A stretch of 64,000 nt of DNA from assembly GCF_000150955.2 (NCBI RefSeq), contig NC_011679.1, positions 806,001 to 870,000 on the forward strand, given 5' to 3'. How positions within the stretch are numbered: position 1 is the first letter of the stretch; the number at the start of each line of letters is the position of its first letter. The notes beneath the pieces were generated by a model that was not told where the DNA came from, ran no database searches, and saw nothing but the letters and a program-made list of their open reading frames with translations. Below, in pieces: positions 21,923-32,400 of the stretch. The stretch comes from Phaeodactylum tricornutum CCAP 1055/1. Its lineage: Eukaryota > Bacillariophyta > Bacillariophyceae > Surirellales > Neidiaceae. The translations under genes and the position numbers were made by a program.

Positions 21923-22358
21923 TTCCCTAACATTTACATTTTTGTAAATTAACTTTCAAAACTACCTACGGTGACGGTTTTGTTGTACTCATACTGTACG
22001 ACATCGTTTTGACCAATAGCATATGGCACTTCCTCTTACGTCGGGCCGTCGTGTGACTACAAGGATTGTGACTCACCTTCCTGACAGTGAAGATCACAAG
22101 CTCCTGTCTGTGGCGGTCTCGAACGTGTGTTCGCGTCTCTGCCGCGAATGTTGACCATGGCGGCACTGCTGAGCTGGTGATAGCTCCGACATGCTTTGAA
22201 AGCTGTTAATTGTTCCACAAAAGTTAGCTCCCCCAGTTTACAGCCATCTGTCTTGATTTGAATCCACGGCGAGCTTCATTGTGTCCCAGGTTTAGTTGCG
22301 ACGCTTCTGTGTCTACGGCTTTTTCTCCGTATACCATCGCTTCATCACAACATTTAGA
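21923..22358. promoter_or_regulatory. Upstream region of the DUF1995 gene
   Basis: The stretch of about 430 bases after the truncated element contains TGACAGTGA at 22082-22090, a variant of the recurring nonamer, 270 bases before the start. No gene is supported. Confidence 0.4.
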
Positions 22359-23507
22359 ATGCTGGCCAATTCGATGGCGATGTTCCTGAATTTTGCTGTT
22401 CTGTTGATCTCAAGGGACCTCCTTGTTGATGCTTCATTTGTCGGTCCTTCCTGTTCGACGTTCCAATCTCGACATTCCTCAGCCGTTCTAGCCACACCCC
22501 GCGAGGAAGCCGAAGCACTGATCGAACGGGCCCGGAAAATGCGAGAAGAAGTTGCCGGATTGGAAGGGCGTCCGATCGAACAGGTCGAAGCCGAAGCCAA
22601 GGCTAAACGAGAAAATCGACAGCAACGAGAAGAGGCTGCCGCCGCTTCTCGCCAAGCTAAAAAAGAAGCTGTTTCTGAGCGGAAAACAGTCAATGGTAGT
22701 TTCCTGAGCGTACCTGAAACCTTTGACGATCAAGTGTATCAAGCAAAACAAGCTGTGGAACGTGCGTGCAAGGAAGGAGTGACTCGGCAAGTGATCCGGT
22801 TTGCTTTAGTACCTCCTGGTGATGTTTTGAACGAAGATCGACAGTGGCCCGGTGGAGCTCAGCAAATGTACCGGGAAGCTGCTGGGCCACTCACTCGTGA
22901 ATTGCTTCGCCAAGTACGTGTCAGTCCGACTAACGCAAGTGGAGATACTGCCGCAACGTCCTGGACAAACAAGCCTAACGTTACATCGCAGGATATCTGG
23001 GATTTTGACGGATCGGCTTGGGTAGCGGCTACATATGAAGGTACCTACAACACGATTCAGGCGATGGTGTTGCCGAATACCGACAACAAGTACACACTGG
23101 ATATCCAAGGCATGAGCGAATCTCTCGGGATGGGTCAATTACTGATTTTGGTGAATCCTTTTTGGAGAGACGTAGAAAGTTGGGGTTTTAATTTACTCGC
23201 GCCCAAAGCGAAGGCCCTAGCGCAGGAAATTATTTTTGACAGCGGCTTTGAAGAAACTTACGTCCTTTTACAGAAGTCTATACAGGGCGAAGACTGCATT
23301 GCGCTTAAGGCGTTTCCATACGATTGGCAACTTTTTGCGTACGCTGAAACCGATTATTGGCCATACGACCAGTATATCGTCCATTTGGGATCTACCGCAG
23401 AGGAACCAAAAAGCACTGACTTTGTTCCGCTCCTCCAACAAAGGGAGGAATTTCGGTTGAGCAAGAATATGCGGCAAATGCAAAGAATGCTGAAAAAGGA
23501 TGAATGA
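22359..23507 (+). CDS. DUF1995 protein with plastid presequence
   Basis: The product has 382 residues from ATG 22359; the 21 codons before it start at TTG. The first 24 residues form a hydrophobic signal peptide ending ...LLVDAS, directly followed by FVGP, the Phe at +1 that diatom plastid proteins need. A basic transit region follows, then a charged Glu/Arg/Ala coiled coil (about residues 45-115). The DUF1995 domain runs from about 120 to 340 (AVERACKEGVTRQVIRFALV near its start, then YREAAGPLTRELL). Related plant proteins such as LPA3 act in photosystem II assembly; that role here is inference. The coiled-coil linker is unusually long for this family. Confidence 0.85.
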   Translation: MLANSMAMFLNFAVLLISRDLLVDASFVGPSCSTFQSRHSSAVLATPREEAEALIERARKMREEVAGLEGRPIEQVEAEAKAKRENRQQREEAAAASRQAKKEAVSERKTVNGSFLSVPETFDDQVYQAKQAVERACKEGVTRQVIRFALVPPGDVLNEDRQWPGGAQQMYREAAGPLTRELLRQVRVSPTNASGDTAATSWTNKPNVTSQDIWDFDGSAWVAATYEGTYNTIQAMVLPNTDNKYTLDIQGMSESLGMGQLLILVNPFWRDVESWGFNLLAPKAKALAQEIIFDSGFEETYVLLQKSIQGEDCIALKAFPYDWQLFAYAETDYWPYDQYIVHLGSTAEEPKSTDFVPLLQQREEFRLSKNMRQMQRMLKKDE

Positions 23508-24017
23508 CAGAAAAAGTCCTTACGAGATGCCCGAGGAGGCATAACCGCCAACTGGTCTCTCTCTTTGTGTGTCTGTAAGATGAGAAACAAAGGAAAAGGA
23601 AGAACAACTGTTGAGTTCCATGATTTTTTGCTGCTGTTCTGTCCATGTTTTTAATGCTGGTAATTATATTTGGATTTTTATTAGAAATCACAATCGAACT
23701 GTATGTGTGATTTACTATTGGCCGAAAGCAAAGCTACAAATAAAATTTCGGACATTCCGCCTCTTCATCTATGCTCTATGTAGACAAACACGTAATTACT
23801 TACATTTACTTACATTAATGTAAAAGAAATTCCAAACGGCTGATGGTGTCTCGCTATTTTGGCTGATGAAACCAACTCTGTTACAGTTAGCTAGGTTACA
23901 TCTCTCTCTCTCTATCCTTCTTTCTCTTAATGTAAGCAACCATTGGTCTAGCAGCACAGTGGATTCAATACATTTTCTAGCAGCGATTCTGACAAGGCCT
24001 CAATCGGCAAGAACGAG
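23508..24017. promoter_or_regulatory. Intergenic with CT tract and TTACAGTTA motif
   Basis: This is the 510 bases between two genes read in the same direction. TTACAGTTA is at 23881-23889, 129 bases before the next ATG, followed by a short TCTCTCTCTC tract, which is a common initiator-like feature. No gene is present. Confidence 0.45.
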
Positions 24018-25163
24018 ATGAGTAAACGATTCCGCCGTAAAGCATTTCTTTTCAGGGTATGCTTTCTAGTGTTGGCTGGGCAAGTCCTGCTACTCTGCCA
24101 TAGATGGGCCGAGGAAGAACAGCAAGAACACTACTCTGTCGAGATATTGCCGAGAATTCATTTTACGCCAGCTGAAAGTAACTTATCACTGAAATCTTCA
24201 TCCGCATTGATCACAGAACCCAGTTTTTCGTCCGGCAGCCAACGAAGGGATGAACTATCTGATACTTTATGGCCCGCAGACACTTTCCGCAATAGAACTT
24301 TAGTGGTTGTTCTGGGTAGTCTTCGCTGTGGGGAAGCGGCATGGAAGAGTCTATACCGCAATGTCCTGGATGTCAACAACGCTGATTTGGCCGTTATTAC
24401 GCAGGCTAAACCAAAATCAGACAACAGCCGTCATACCGTATCTTTGCTGCAACGGGCCAAATATGTTTGGGAGGTACCTTCCTTTACCGACTGGGCGGAT
24501 GCGTTGGACTTAATGGCGGGAGGAAGAGCCTGGAGGGAACGGGTACCAGAATATTATACAGACCACGAATCGGGTATTCTGGGTGGTGCCTTGAATTACT
24601 CTGGGAGCGGCGCAATTATCTTCTGGTACCGATGGTTCCTTACGGAGCGGATTCGGGAACTGAATTGGAAGTCTCGGTACGATCGGTTCGTTATTACGCG
24701 AAGCGATCATTTTTATCTCTGCCCACACGACATCAACGAACTGGATCCTTACTTTATGTGGGTTCCACAAGGACAGACCTGGGGTGGTGTCACCGATCGC
24801 TATTTGGTCGTTAATGCATCGAATGTTTTGGAAGCATTGAACATACTACCCCCCTTATTGAAAAACCCTTCGAGATACTCCAATTATTTGCAACGGAAAG
24901 TCAATACTGAGCATTTTTTGGCCATGCGCTGGCGCGAACAGTCGCTCTTTCCAGACAAGCGCAACAAGTTTCCCCGAACCATGTTCGTGTGTATGGCTCG
25001 CGAAGATGCCCTCACATCGTGGAAACCACTGGGCATCGAAGTGTTCCCGGGTGTGTTCACCAAGTATCACATCGAATTTTCGACGAGTCAACAGGCCTGC
25101 CGAATGTCTCGACAAGAACGACTAGACTTCATAGCACGCAAATCTAATTTATTGCCGACTTAA
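24018..25163 (+). CDS. Putative Golgi glycosyltransferase-like type II membrane protein
   Basis: The single-exon protein has 381 residues. A basic start (MSKRFRRKAF) is followed by one anchor (residues 10-27). The luminal domain opens with TLVVVLGSLRCGEAAWKSLY near residue 95. It contains FWYRWFL, then YDRFVITRSDHFYLCPHDI near residue 235, where an acidic residue before a His resembles a DxD/DxH metal site, then VPQGQTWGGVTDRYLVV. I know this layout from uncharacterised glycosyltransferase-like proteins of algae and plants. Donor and acceptor are unknown. The start has a clean ATG and a motif-bearing promoter 129 bases upstream. The enzyme class is an inference from fold features, so confidence in function is moderate. 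Confidence 0.75.
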   Translation: MSKRFRRKAFLFRVCFLVLAGQVLLLCHRWAEEEQQEHYSVEILPRIHFTPAESNLSLKSSSALITEPSFSSGSQRRDELSDTLWPADTFRNRTLVVVLGSLRCGEAAWKSLYRNVLDVNNADLAVITQAKPKSDNSRHTVSLLQRAKYVWEVPSFTDWADALDLMAGGRAWRERVPEYYTDHESGILGGALNYSGSGAIIFWYRWFLTERIRELNWKSRYDRFVITRSDHFYLCPHDINELDPYFMWVPQGQTWGGVTDRYLVVNASNVLEALNILPPLLKNPSRYSNYLQRKVNTEHFLAMRWREQSLFPDKRNKFPRTMFVCMAREDALTSWKPLGIEVFPGVFTKYHIEFSTSQQACRMSRQERLDFIARKSNLLPT

Positions 25164-25269
25164 AAAAGTCACGACGATGTTGTAAAATAATTTCGTCTTA
25201 ATTGTTGCTTGGGCTTTGGTGCAAATCGCGTGCAGCCCATTCGTCTGCGACAAGTCAAAAAGACGACAT

Positions 25270-26463
25270 TTACCCTGAAGACTGACAAATGTGGTGTTCA
25301 CGAATTCGCAATGCCTGGGCCTGATACAAGCCTTTTGTTTGGGGTTGGACCCAGTAGCGTTCCATTCTTACGTCTGCTACTCTTTGGACCACTACATGTA
25401 TGATAGACTTGCGAAGTAACACTTTCAAGGGAGGAGTTGCGGAAAAAGATAACGTTGACCATACTGGTTCGTTCTCGCTCGCAACAGAGTAATGCAGAAT
25501 CTGAACAAGATGTGCTTTTACATCGCATGGCCTTTGAACGGACGCAAGAGTCCCAGCAGTAGCTTGCAAGAAATACACGGGTTTGGGCACCTTCGGCATA
25601 GACCCGTGGCGTTTATTAGACTCTTCTAATAACTGTGACATCATAGTACGGTACCGAGGTTCAGAAAGTACAAGTTCATACCGATTCCAGGATGTGGTCA
25701 TTCGAGAGATGACGACGGGGCAACAAACGCGAATACTTTGCTGTAGAATGTCTTTGTATAAGATGAGAGAAATGGGATTGGGATTACTGTCTTGGTTCGC
25801 AGAATCTTGTACTACGCTGCTCAGATCATTCTGGGAAAGATCTTGAAGGAAGTGCAAGGCTCGACATGTATTTTGATACTTGTTTATTCGTTTTCGACGG
25901 CTTGAATTTGTCCATTCGTCACGATCGTTCATCCTTGTATTAGTGCCAGTGCCCCATTTGTCATGATATTGAGACTTTTGGTTCGAGTCAACATTCCCCT
26001 CTTGATTGTCAAACAGTCGCTGAACGGCTACACGCCATACTGGCGAATTATATATTGCACGTTGAAGCGCAGCCTCCCAAAAGACATTTGAGTTACAGTA
26101 AGATCGAAAGGTTCGGGAAACGAACGGTAAAACGTTCGTCAGCGTGCTACTTCCGGTAGCGACGCTCTCGGATATTTGAAGCCTCTTTGAGTGAGCAATA
26201 GCCGACGAGCCCAGAAGTGTCTCCCAAGGGGCCACCGCAACGAACGACAAAATATGCGTTTGTACGTCTGGAGGAAGCCTCGCAAACAAACGAAAGGATC
26301 CCAATAAAGGCGTACTGCCAGGTGCAGATCGTTTTCCAACAGAGCGCCGCCACGAAATCAGTAGTCGGACGCACACACTGAATTTGCGAGACAAAGCTTG
26401 CCCCAATCGCCGACGACATCGGGCTGATGGTGGAACACAGTAGTCATCCGTCGCTTGCGTCAT
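25270..26463 (-). CDS. F-box-like protein with LON-substrate-binding-like domain
   Basis: From ATG 26463 the product has 397 residues; a longer frame reaches 26658. The first 50 residues are basic. LFARLPPDVQTHILSFVAVA near residues 58-77 looks like an F-box, followed by FVSRTFRSYCNSNVFWEAAL. The C-terminal half has LVLSEPRYRTMMSQLL, then an LVQI strand and VADVRMERYWVQPQTKGLY, which parallels the LON substrate-binding (PUA-like) domain found with F-box regions in diatom proteins. A role in ubiquitin ligase target choice is inferred from this pairing. Both domains are divergent. TTACAGTTA (26659-26667) and a palindromic TTACTGTAA (26712-26720) sit upstream. Confidence 0.65.
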   Translation of the reverse strand: MTQATDDYCVPPSARCRRRLGQALSRKFSVCVRLLISWRRSVGKRSAPGSTPLLGSFRLFARLPPDVQTHILSFVAVAPWETLLGSSAIAHSKRLQISESVATGSSTLTNVLPFVSRTFRSYCNSNVFWEAALQRAIYNSPVWRVAVQRLFDNQEGNVDSNQKSQYHDKWGTGTNTRMNDRDEWTNSSRRKRINKYQNTCRALHFLQDLSQNDLSSVVQDSANQDSNPNPISLILYKDILQQSIRVCCPVVISRMTTSWNRYELVLSEPRYRTMMSQLLEESNKRHGSMPKVPKPVYFLQATAGTLASVQRPCDVKAHLVQILHYSVASENEPVWSTLSFSATPPLKVLLRKSIIHVVVQRVADVRMERYWVQPQTKGLYQAQALRIREHHICQSSG

Positions 26464-28522
26464 GGTAGAGGGCGGGGTTTTTCCTAAACAAACGGGGCAG
26501 AAAGGCGAAGGTGACGATTCTTGGGGGGTTACGGTGTTGCGATAGCTGATTGGATACGTTGTGGTGTGTCTACCTGATACATGATGTCGAACAGGAATCA
26601 AGCAAACTGGAAATCGGATCTTTGTATGTTTCCAAATGCACGAGAAGTGGCCGTCCACTTACAGTTAGTAATTATGGGAAATAGCCATGCCGGCATGCAT
26701 GGCTTTGCGATTTACTGTAAATCTCGACTCCGAACCATGATTGAATTCACATGAAAATAGACGCTCTGGATTGTAGACTTATGAAAAAAGACATAAACAT
26801 GAGAGGCAAACTGATTTTAATATTATCGCTCACTGCCTGAGGTAGATTCGGGAGTGAACGTGCATACAATTTGCGAACACCGAAAAAATCTCATTCATAA
26901 ATGGGATATTCAGAATTCAAATTTTGTTTAAAGGCAAAAAGGACCAATCCATTGTTTATCCACTTGAAATATGCCTACCGGGACACCAACCGTGAAACGA
27001 GAAAACTTGAGTCCAATTCGGTCATAGTCTACAGTGGCAGCTTGACTGTGAGTGCAAAACCAAAGTTCTGAAGATCCGTGGCAGAGATGCAAGCATAAAC
27101 AAATATTAGGATAACACACTTTGTGGGTACAAATGAGAAATCTATGTGAAGAAATTTGCTAATTGAAAAGTGGTGATCAGACCATGCCAAAATGGATCTT
27201 TAACAGCTGCCTTTTATGTTAATTAAATCTTATTCCTTAGAATCAAAATTCAAATGGAAGCCTGTCTAGCTAGAAGCATATACCTGAAATCTTGAGGCGA
27301 CAGCTTACAGTTACGTCCTTCAAATCAGACTGGGTTAGTTGTCCACGCTCAAATTCATAGTCAAGCAAAGCCAAACAATTGCGTTCTCATAAACTTGGCT
27401 GATTGCAATATAGCTCTGACCTCCAAAGGAAATTGCTACTGTACCAGGAAGGTTTGACTGGTGTCCGCTTGTACAATACCCTTACGTCTTGTCAACTACT
27501 TGACTGTGAGAGTTGTAGCTACATCTAAATCCTCTCATTGGCAGTTTTGTGATAGGAAATGATTTCTTGGATACTAGCCCATTTATAAATCTTCGAAATT
27601 GTGCAGTATACTTGTATAGGTGTTGTAACAGTCAATGGACAAAAGGTTTGTCGGTAGTTAATGATAGATTGCTTGCTATACCATCCTTTTCTGTTTGTGG
27701 GTTTGACATGGTCTGAGCACCCATTTACAGAAAGCGAATCTCTTCAATACGTTGAATTAATGTAAGATGATTGTACATGATGGATTTTCGATTTTACGTC
27801 CGGAGTGCACAGAACGCAATCGAATTTTCTCAAGTAAATTTCGTCTGTCGACACCTGGATGACGTTGCGATGGCTACGAGATTTGACTTTTCGACTCCGA
27901 GCCGGATTCTCGAAAGTCCCGCGTAATATTATTTATTGGATGGCGAGGCAGCAGATCAAGATAAAACGATTCGATTATCCAAACTGTCGGTTCCAGTCTT
28001 ATTGTATCTGACGAGTCTTGTATTACTGTAACGTCACTATCAAATTTATTTAGCCAGACGACTGTAAGACGTGATCTATGTTGAAAGCGCTCTCGATAAA
28101 AAACAATGTGGCTTTCCAACGGTCGACTACGGGGAATTGCCGGCCACTATTTCTGGGAAAGAAAATATTGACTTGACGGTGTGTGAATGTGCGGAGTAAT
28201 ATTGTACCAGGCTGGGTTTCCACTTACAGTTGATGTATGTGTATCAGTTCAACAGTTTTGCCACGAGACCCCGCACAAATCGGATCCAAAAATTCCTGGA
28301 CAGTAACAAAGGTAGGCCTATCAACGTGTTGCGGCAAGCGACAAGACGAGATCAATACAACAAAATCACAATACGAAGACGAAAACGCCAAAGTACACTA
28401 GCTTTTCTAACATTGATTGAAAGACTGGCTACCTTACATGGGTAGGTATTTATCGGGCGGTCTCAGCAGTCTTTGGTTGCGTCCCTACGGCTCGTGAGTT
28501 CACACGTGGCGTTCATTCCATC
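26464..28522. promoter_or_regulatory. Long divergent intergenic region with a motif cluster
   Basis: About 2 kb separates two outward-facing genes with no supported coding frame. It carries the densest run of the recurring nonamer: 26659 TTACAGTTA, 26712 TTACTGTAA, 27043 TGACTGTGA, 27305 TTACAGTTA, 27501 TGACTGTGA, 27626 TAACAGTCA, 28023 TTACTGTAA and 28224 TTACAGTTG. Small minus-strand frames (26928-27119, 27874-28119) look like chance. Confidence 0.5.
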
Positions 28523-29386
28523 ATGAGCGCACAGTACATGTTTGAAACAAGCTCGACCACCTACGCATTTCACGACAGCAAGACACACAATTCGCGCCGT
28601 GTCCGTGATGAAGACCCGACGGACGGGAACGGGTCGTTGACGTATTCGGCGGCCAGCAGTGTCAACTCGGGGAAGGGTGAATCAACTGATTCCAGTTTTG
28701 CGGACGTTTTAAGGGGCCTTGACGTTCAAGAAAGCAAAGAAATTGCGGCGTATTTAGAGCAGCGGTTGTCCAGGAGAGAAGACCGATCCGTCGCCGAATC
28801 GTTCGCATATAGTGCTAACGTGGACTCTCTCGCTTACAGCACAGATGCCGATACTCACGGGCGAAGCATCGCAACCGATGGTGAAACGAAGTTGCACGGA
28901 ACGGACTATTTAGGATCAATAACAGGCCACTCGTAAGTATTGCATTGTCATGTTGTGTCTTCCCTCCTGCTGCGTTAAGAATTGCGTTCTAAAACGCTTT
29001 CTTTGGCCTTTTCCAGCCAATTCTCAGAGGCCAAATATGCAGACGATACAACAGAGCGACAAGATAGTGACGTTCCTATTTCATCTCCCGATGGTGACGA
29101 TGACATTCTATTTGCTCCGGCGGAGCATTTTGACTCTGTAAAGCGACGAAAAAAGGAAAAACGAGCGGCACGCAAAGCTCAGAGTGCTACCTTGACGCCG
29201 CCGTCCACCAACAGCTCATTGCGACCTGTCCCCGTGTCGGCGGAATCGCGACAAGGGACGCCGCCGACTTCCAGGCCACCCAAACGGGAGGAAATACATA
29301 AAGCTACTGAGGAGGAGCACGTTTGGTATGCAAAATGGTGGATGCTTTGTTTTCCGGATATGAACCAGATGACACCAAAACGCTAA
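28523..29386 (+). CDS. Unidentified low-complexity protein, two exons
   Basis: Exons 28523-28932 and 29017-29386 join across an 84-base GT/AG intron, giving 259 residues. ATG 28523 is clean. The protein is Ser/Asp/Ala-rich and looks mostly disordered. It has a repeated SLAYS/SFAYS/SLTYS pattern, a helical FADVLRGLDVQESKEIAAYL segment near residue 62 and a basic KRRKKEKRAARK cluster near residue 182 that could be a nuclear localisation signal. It lacks catalytic motifs, a signal peptide and membrane segments. The splice restores a continuous frame, which supports the gene. I do not recognise the family. Confidence 0.7.
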
Positions 29387-29525
29387 TGCTGATAAAAAGC
29401 GAATTTGTAATATGGTTGTGTATGGAACAAATGTTTATACAAACTTGTCTTCGCAGAGTCTGCGCATTTGTCTCGCTACTGCACAATGTATTTACAATTT
29501 TTCATCACAGACGTTGAAATTTCTA

Positions 29526-30372
29526 TTAGCTGAGATGCGCGTCTCGTTCCAAAACGGATGCCGCAAATTTTACTAGAAAGACTGCCTTTTCCTTCCGCGG
29601 GGGCAGCACCACTGAGCTGTGCACGTTTGTGGCGTTACCGGAGAGTGTCCCAGCCGAACTCGCACTGGTGGTAGTGCTAAGGGGCGCCGCTTCACCGTCT
29701 TCCAGCGCGACGGAATGAGCGGTCACCCGTGCCGGAAATCCTGCGCCGTCCAGCATTCCGCCAATCATGCCCGATATGTATGCATCGACCGAAAGTCCGC
29801 CAAAATCGGCAGGGACGCTTACAAAGGTACTGCAACACAGTAGAGACTTCGGAATTAGGAGGCCCGAAAACGCTCTGATCAAAACAGTTTACACATGCAT
29901 ACCTTGTAATTGGCGCGTAATCCACAATCATATATTCATCCGCGTGATCAATACTCCGTTCCAATGAATCCGCTGCTTTTCCAAATAACGACTTCCAAGC
30001 TGTTGTAGAGACGAATTGCAGCATGTTCATCAACGATGTCTCTCTTGTATAGTCCTTGGTACGAAAGGTCAACAGCTCCAAAACTCGGAGACCAACGCCG
30101 TAGCCTGTCGCTTCGAGCTTGCGTTCAAGTTCACTGATACTGTCCACTCGATTTTGATGGTACTGGACAATTTCCGAATAAAGATAAGAAAACATGGAGA
30201 GGCTGACAGTTTGCTCAGATGTAGAACTGAATCAGATTGTGAGCTATTGTTCGTTCTCTTGCAATAGGTGGTTTCCTTTATCTTCGCCAATCGCTTACCG
30301 GCTTCCCCTCCCTCCTATGGGGCGATCCAGAATATTAACGGAAATTGACGTTGGCGCTGATAATCGATTCAT
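29526..30372 (-). CDS. TRAPPC5: TRAPP complex subunit TRAPPC5 (Trs31, Bet3 family)
   Basis: Three exons were traced by GT/AG sites: 30372-30299, 30226-29903 and 29829-29526, giving 233 residues in one frame. Exon 1 carries the conserved start LDRPIG. Exon 2 carries VSLSMFSYLYSEIVQY and the Bet3-fold YGVGLRVLELL and WKSLFGKAADSLE. Exon 3 carries FVSVPADFGG and GMLDGAGFPARVTAH, ending in FLVKFAASVLERDAHLS. All are hallmarks of TRAPPC5. The complex tethers ER-derived vesicles at the Golgi and acts as a Rab exchange factor. A Ser/Thr/Ala insertion before the last strand (residues about 190-215) makes it longer than the human subunit. Confidence 0.92.
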
Positions 30373-30917
30373 AGCGATTCGATTGTCTTTGATGTGAATA
30401 TATCTGTATCAGCCCAAAGTTTTTTCCTCCATTTACATTCCCGCAAAATGAATTTAGCAAGAAGTGGGAAGTGGTCAACTGGACTTGACAGTAGAAGGGG
30501 ACGTCGCTGGTTATGATGCAAAAAGTGTACTACGCTCTCTTGCGGATGATTTTTTGACCAAAACCGAGTCATTTATATGGTGAAACCAACTACATAGAAA
30601 AAAAGACTGTCCATCGATTGACGTACGATTACAGAGTCTAAACGTTCCAAAACAATCGCGATGTACACATTTCTAGGTATGTTCACCTTCAAAAAGCCTG
30701 TGAAACTAAAGCCTTTTCGGACGATTGTTCGTGAATTACAGCCAGAGCAACTCCATCACTGGCCCCAGTACATCCCCTTATCTACAGCACGCTTGCAACT
30801 CTGGCGCCGCGCGGGCCGAAAGTAGTCTGATCCTAGCGCAGATTAGACCCAATTTCACAGTCAGACTGTCTGAATAATTTGAAATGCAGCTGTCACCTCA
30901 CCTCAGTTGTCTAGCAT
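30373..30917. other. Intergenic region
   Basis: It lies between the TRAPPC5 start and the 3' end of the methyltransferase gene. TCACAGTCA is at 30855-30863, about 480 bases upstream of TRAPPC5. No coding frame or repeat is supported. Confidence 0.4.
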
Positions 30918-32195
30918 CTAATTGCAATCACGCTTTTGAATGTGTAGCTTAATTGCTGCTCGATCGATCTCCGTGTTTTTACGAAGCTTTTGCAATCGAT
31001 ATATCCTTGGACGATGTACGTTGGGATCGTACGTATCTAAGTGACGTTCGAGAAAAGTTTGATGCCTTTCGTCCAAAAGATCATGATTCCAGTATACTAT
31101 GCGCAAAAGGGGTCCGTAGGAAGCGCTGTCGTTAACTGAGTCAATGAGTTGGAGAAACCTCCAAAGTGAATTGCCTCGCTCGGGATGACACATCCATACT
31201 TGACCGTCTACTTTGGTTGCACGTATAAGCGTCCAAAGAAGCTCCCCATGATAGTGTTCAAAATGCGCGCAATCAGAGAGCAACACCAGATCCGCCTCTT
31301 CCGGAAGATCTAGCTTGTCTTGGTCCTCCTCCAGGGACCATTTTAACTTTTGGCAAAACACGTCGACAGTACTGGGTCTAAGTTCGGCCACTGTCATCAA
31401 TCGCAGATTCACCATGTTGTTCTGAATACTATTTATATGTCCATCAGTCACATAGATGGTGGAGCATGGGGGAAGCGAGCGGCACAAGCTCAAGGCGGCC
31501 AGACCGGCCATGCCAGAACCCAGCTCCGTAACAACCACCGAACGACCAAGATTCCCGAGTATATTTTCGAGCTGTTCAAGGACGGCCCACGCCAGCGTAG
31601 TTTCGCAATCCCATACGCATATATTTCCCGTATTGTCAATGGATGTCGTATGATGCGTCGTTAGTTCGTCGAGGCTGATCTGAAGGCGGACCCGTTCGCG
31701 GGTAAGTGCTAGGGTCACGCCAGCAACAGTCGGCGAGGTATACGATTTTATTGCAAAGCACAAGGATGCGGTGGATGGCTCAAAGGAAATACGGAGCGCT
31801 GACGATTCTGTATGATCGGCCTCTTTGGGTAATGATTCGACTTCGCAGGACGTGAGATCACAGCTCGAAAGAAGGGACTGAGAAAGTTCAATGAGATTAG
31901 GAGGACGCCCCAGGGGTAGCGATTCGTGGTCAAAGGAGAAGATAATTTGCCGCAACGATGTGTTGAGGGCCAAGCTAGCCAGCAACGAGCTCTCGATCTG
32001 CTGCACCACATTTGTTGTATAGTCGATGTATGACAAGGCACCCAGCAAGCTATCATCGTCCGACGCCGTTATCGTTCCTGATATCAAACAGTAGCCTGGG
32101 AAGCCGGTAGTCTTTTCCACCGTTTGCTTCGTCAGAGCGCGTCGCAGGAGTCTCCAGCGCTTTTTCGCTCGTTCTGACTTTTCATTTGAATTCAT
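30918..32195 (-). CDS. CAMKMT: Calmodulin-lysine N-methyltransferase homologue (Methyltransf_16)
   Basis: The product has 425 residues and ATG 32195 is clear. The N-terminus ERAKKRWRLLRRAL matches the opening of CaM-KMT. A divergent middle of about 170 residues leads to ICVWDCETTLAWAVLEQL, the family's substrate/cofactor lead-in. Next comes the SAM-binding motif I, VVVTELGSGMAGLAALSL, then IYVTDGH (motif II) and ADLVLLSDCAHFEHYH, which replaces the usual acidic post-motif. These enzymes trimethylate a calmodulin lysine, tuning calcium signalling. Substrate is inferred from family. The insertion before the SAM fold makes it longer than the animal enzyme. Confidence 0.85.
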   Translation of the reverse strand: MNSNEKSERAKKRWRLLRRALTKQTVEKTTGFPGYCLISGTITASDDDSLLGALSYIDYTTNVVQQIESSLLASLALNTSLRQIIFSFDHESLPLGRPPNLIELSQSLLSSCDLTSCEVESLPKEADHTESSALRISFEPSTASLCFAIKSYTSPTVAGVTLALTRERVRLQISLDELTTHHTTSIDNTGNICVWDCETTLAWAVLEQLENILGNLGRSVVVTELGSGMAGLAALSLCRSLPPCSTIYVTDGHINSIQNNMVNLRLMTVAELRPSTVDVFCQKLKWSLEEDQDKLDLPEEADLVLLSDCAHFEHYHGELLWTLIRATKVDGQVWMCHPERGNSLWRFLQLIDSVNDSASYGPLLRIVYWNHDLLDERHQTFLERHLDTYDPNVHRPRIYRLQKLRKNTEIDRAAIKLHIQKRDCN

Positions 32196-32400
32196 GTTCC
32201 CGGGAATCCGTATCTCTTTGAGGAAAGCGATGACTAAACATGTGGCTTTCCTTACATTAGCGTCGAAGTCGCGAGTGTGAAGCCAGGCTTAGGTTTTTCG
32301 CATGTTTGCTTCTGGTACATGTTCAAATTCAATAATTTACTGTATTTTGTTGGATCTAACAGTTTAAATTATCTAATTTTGATTTTAATCTTTAACAATT

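Noticed and set aside
23901-23912. Short CT microsatellite
   Set aside because: Only about ten bases of clean repeat; treated as a promoter tract rather than a separate repeat feature.
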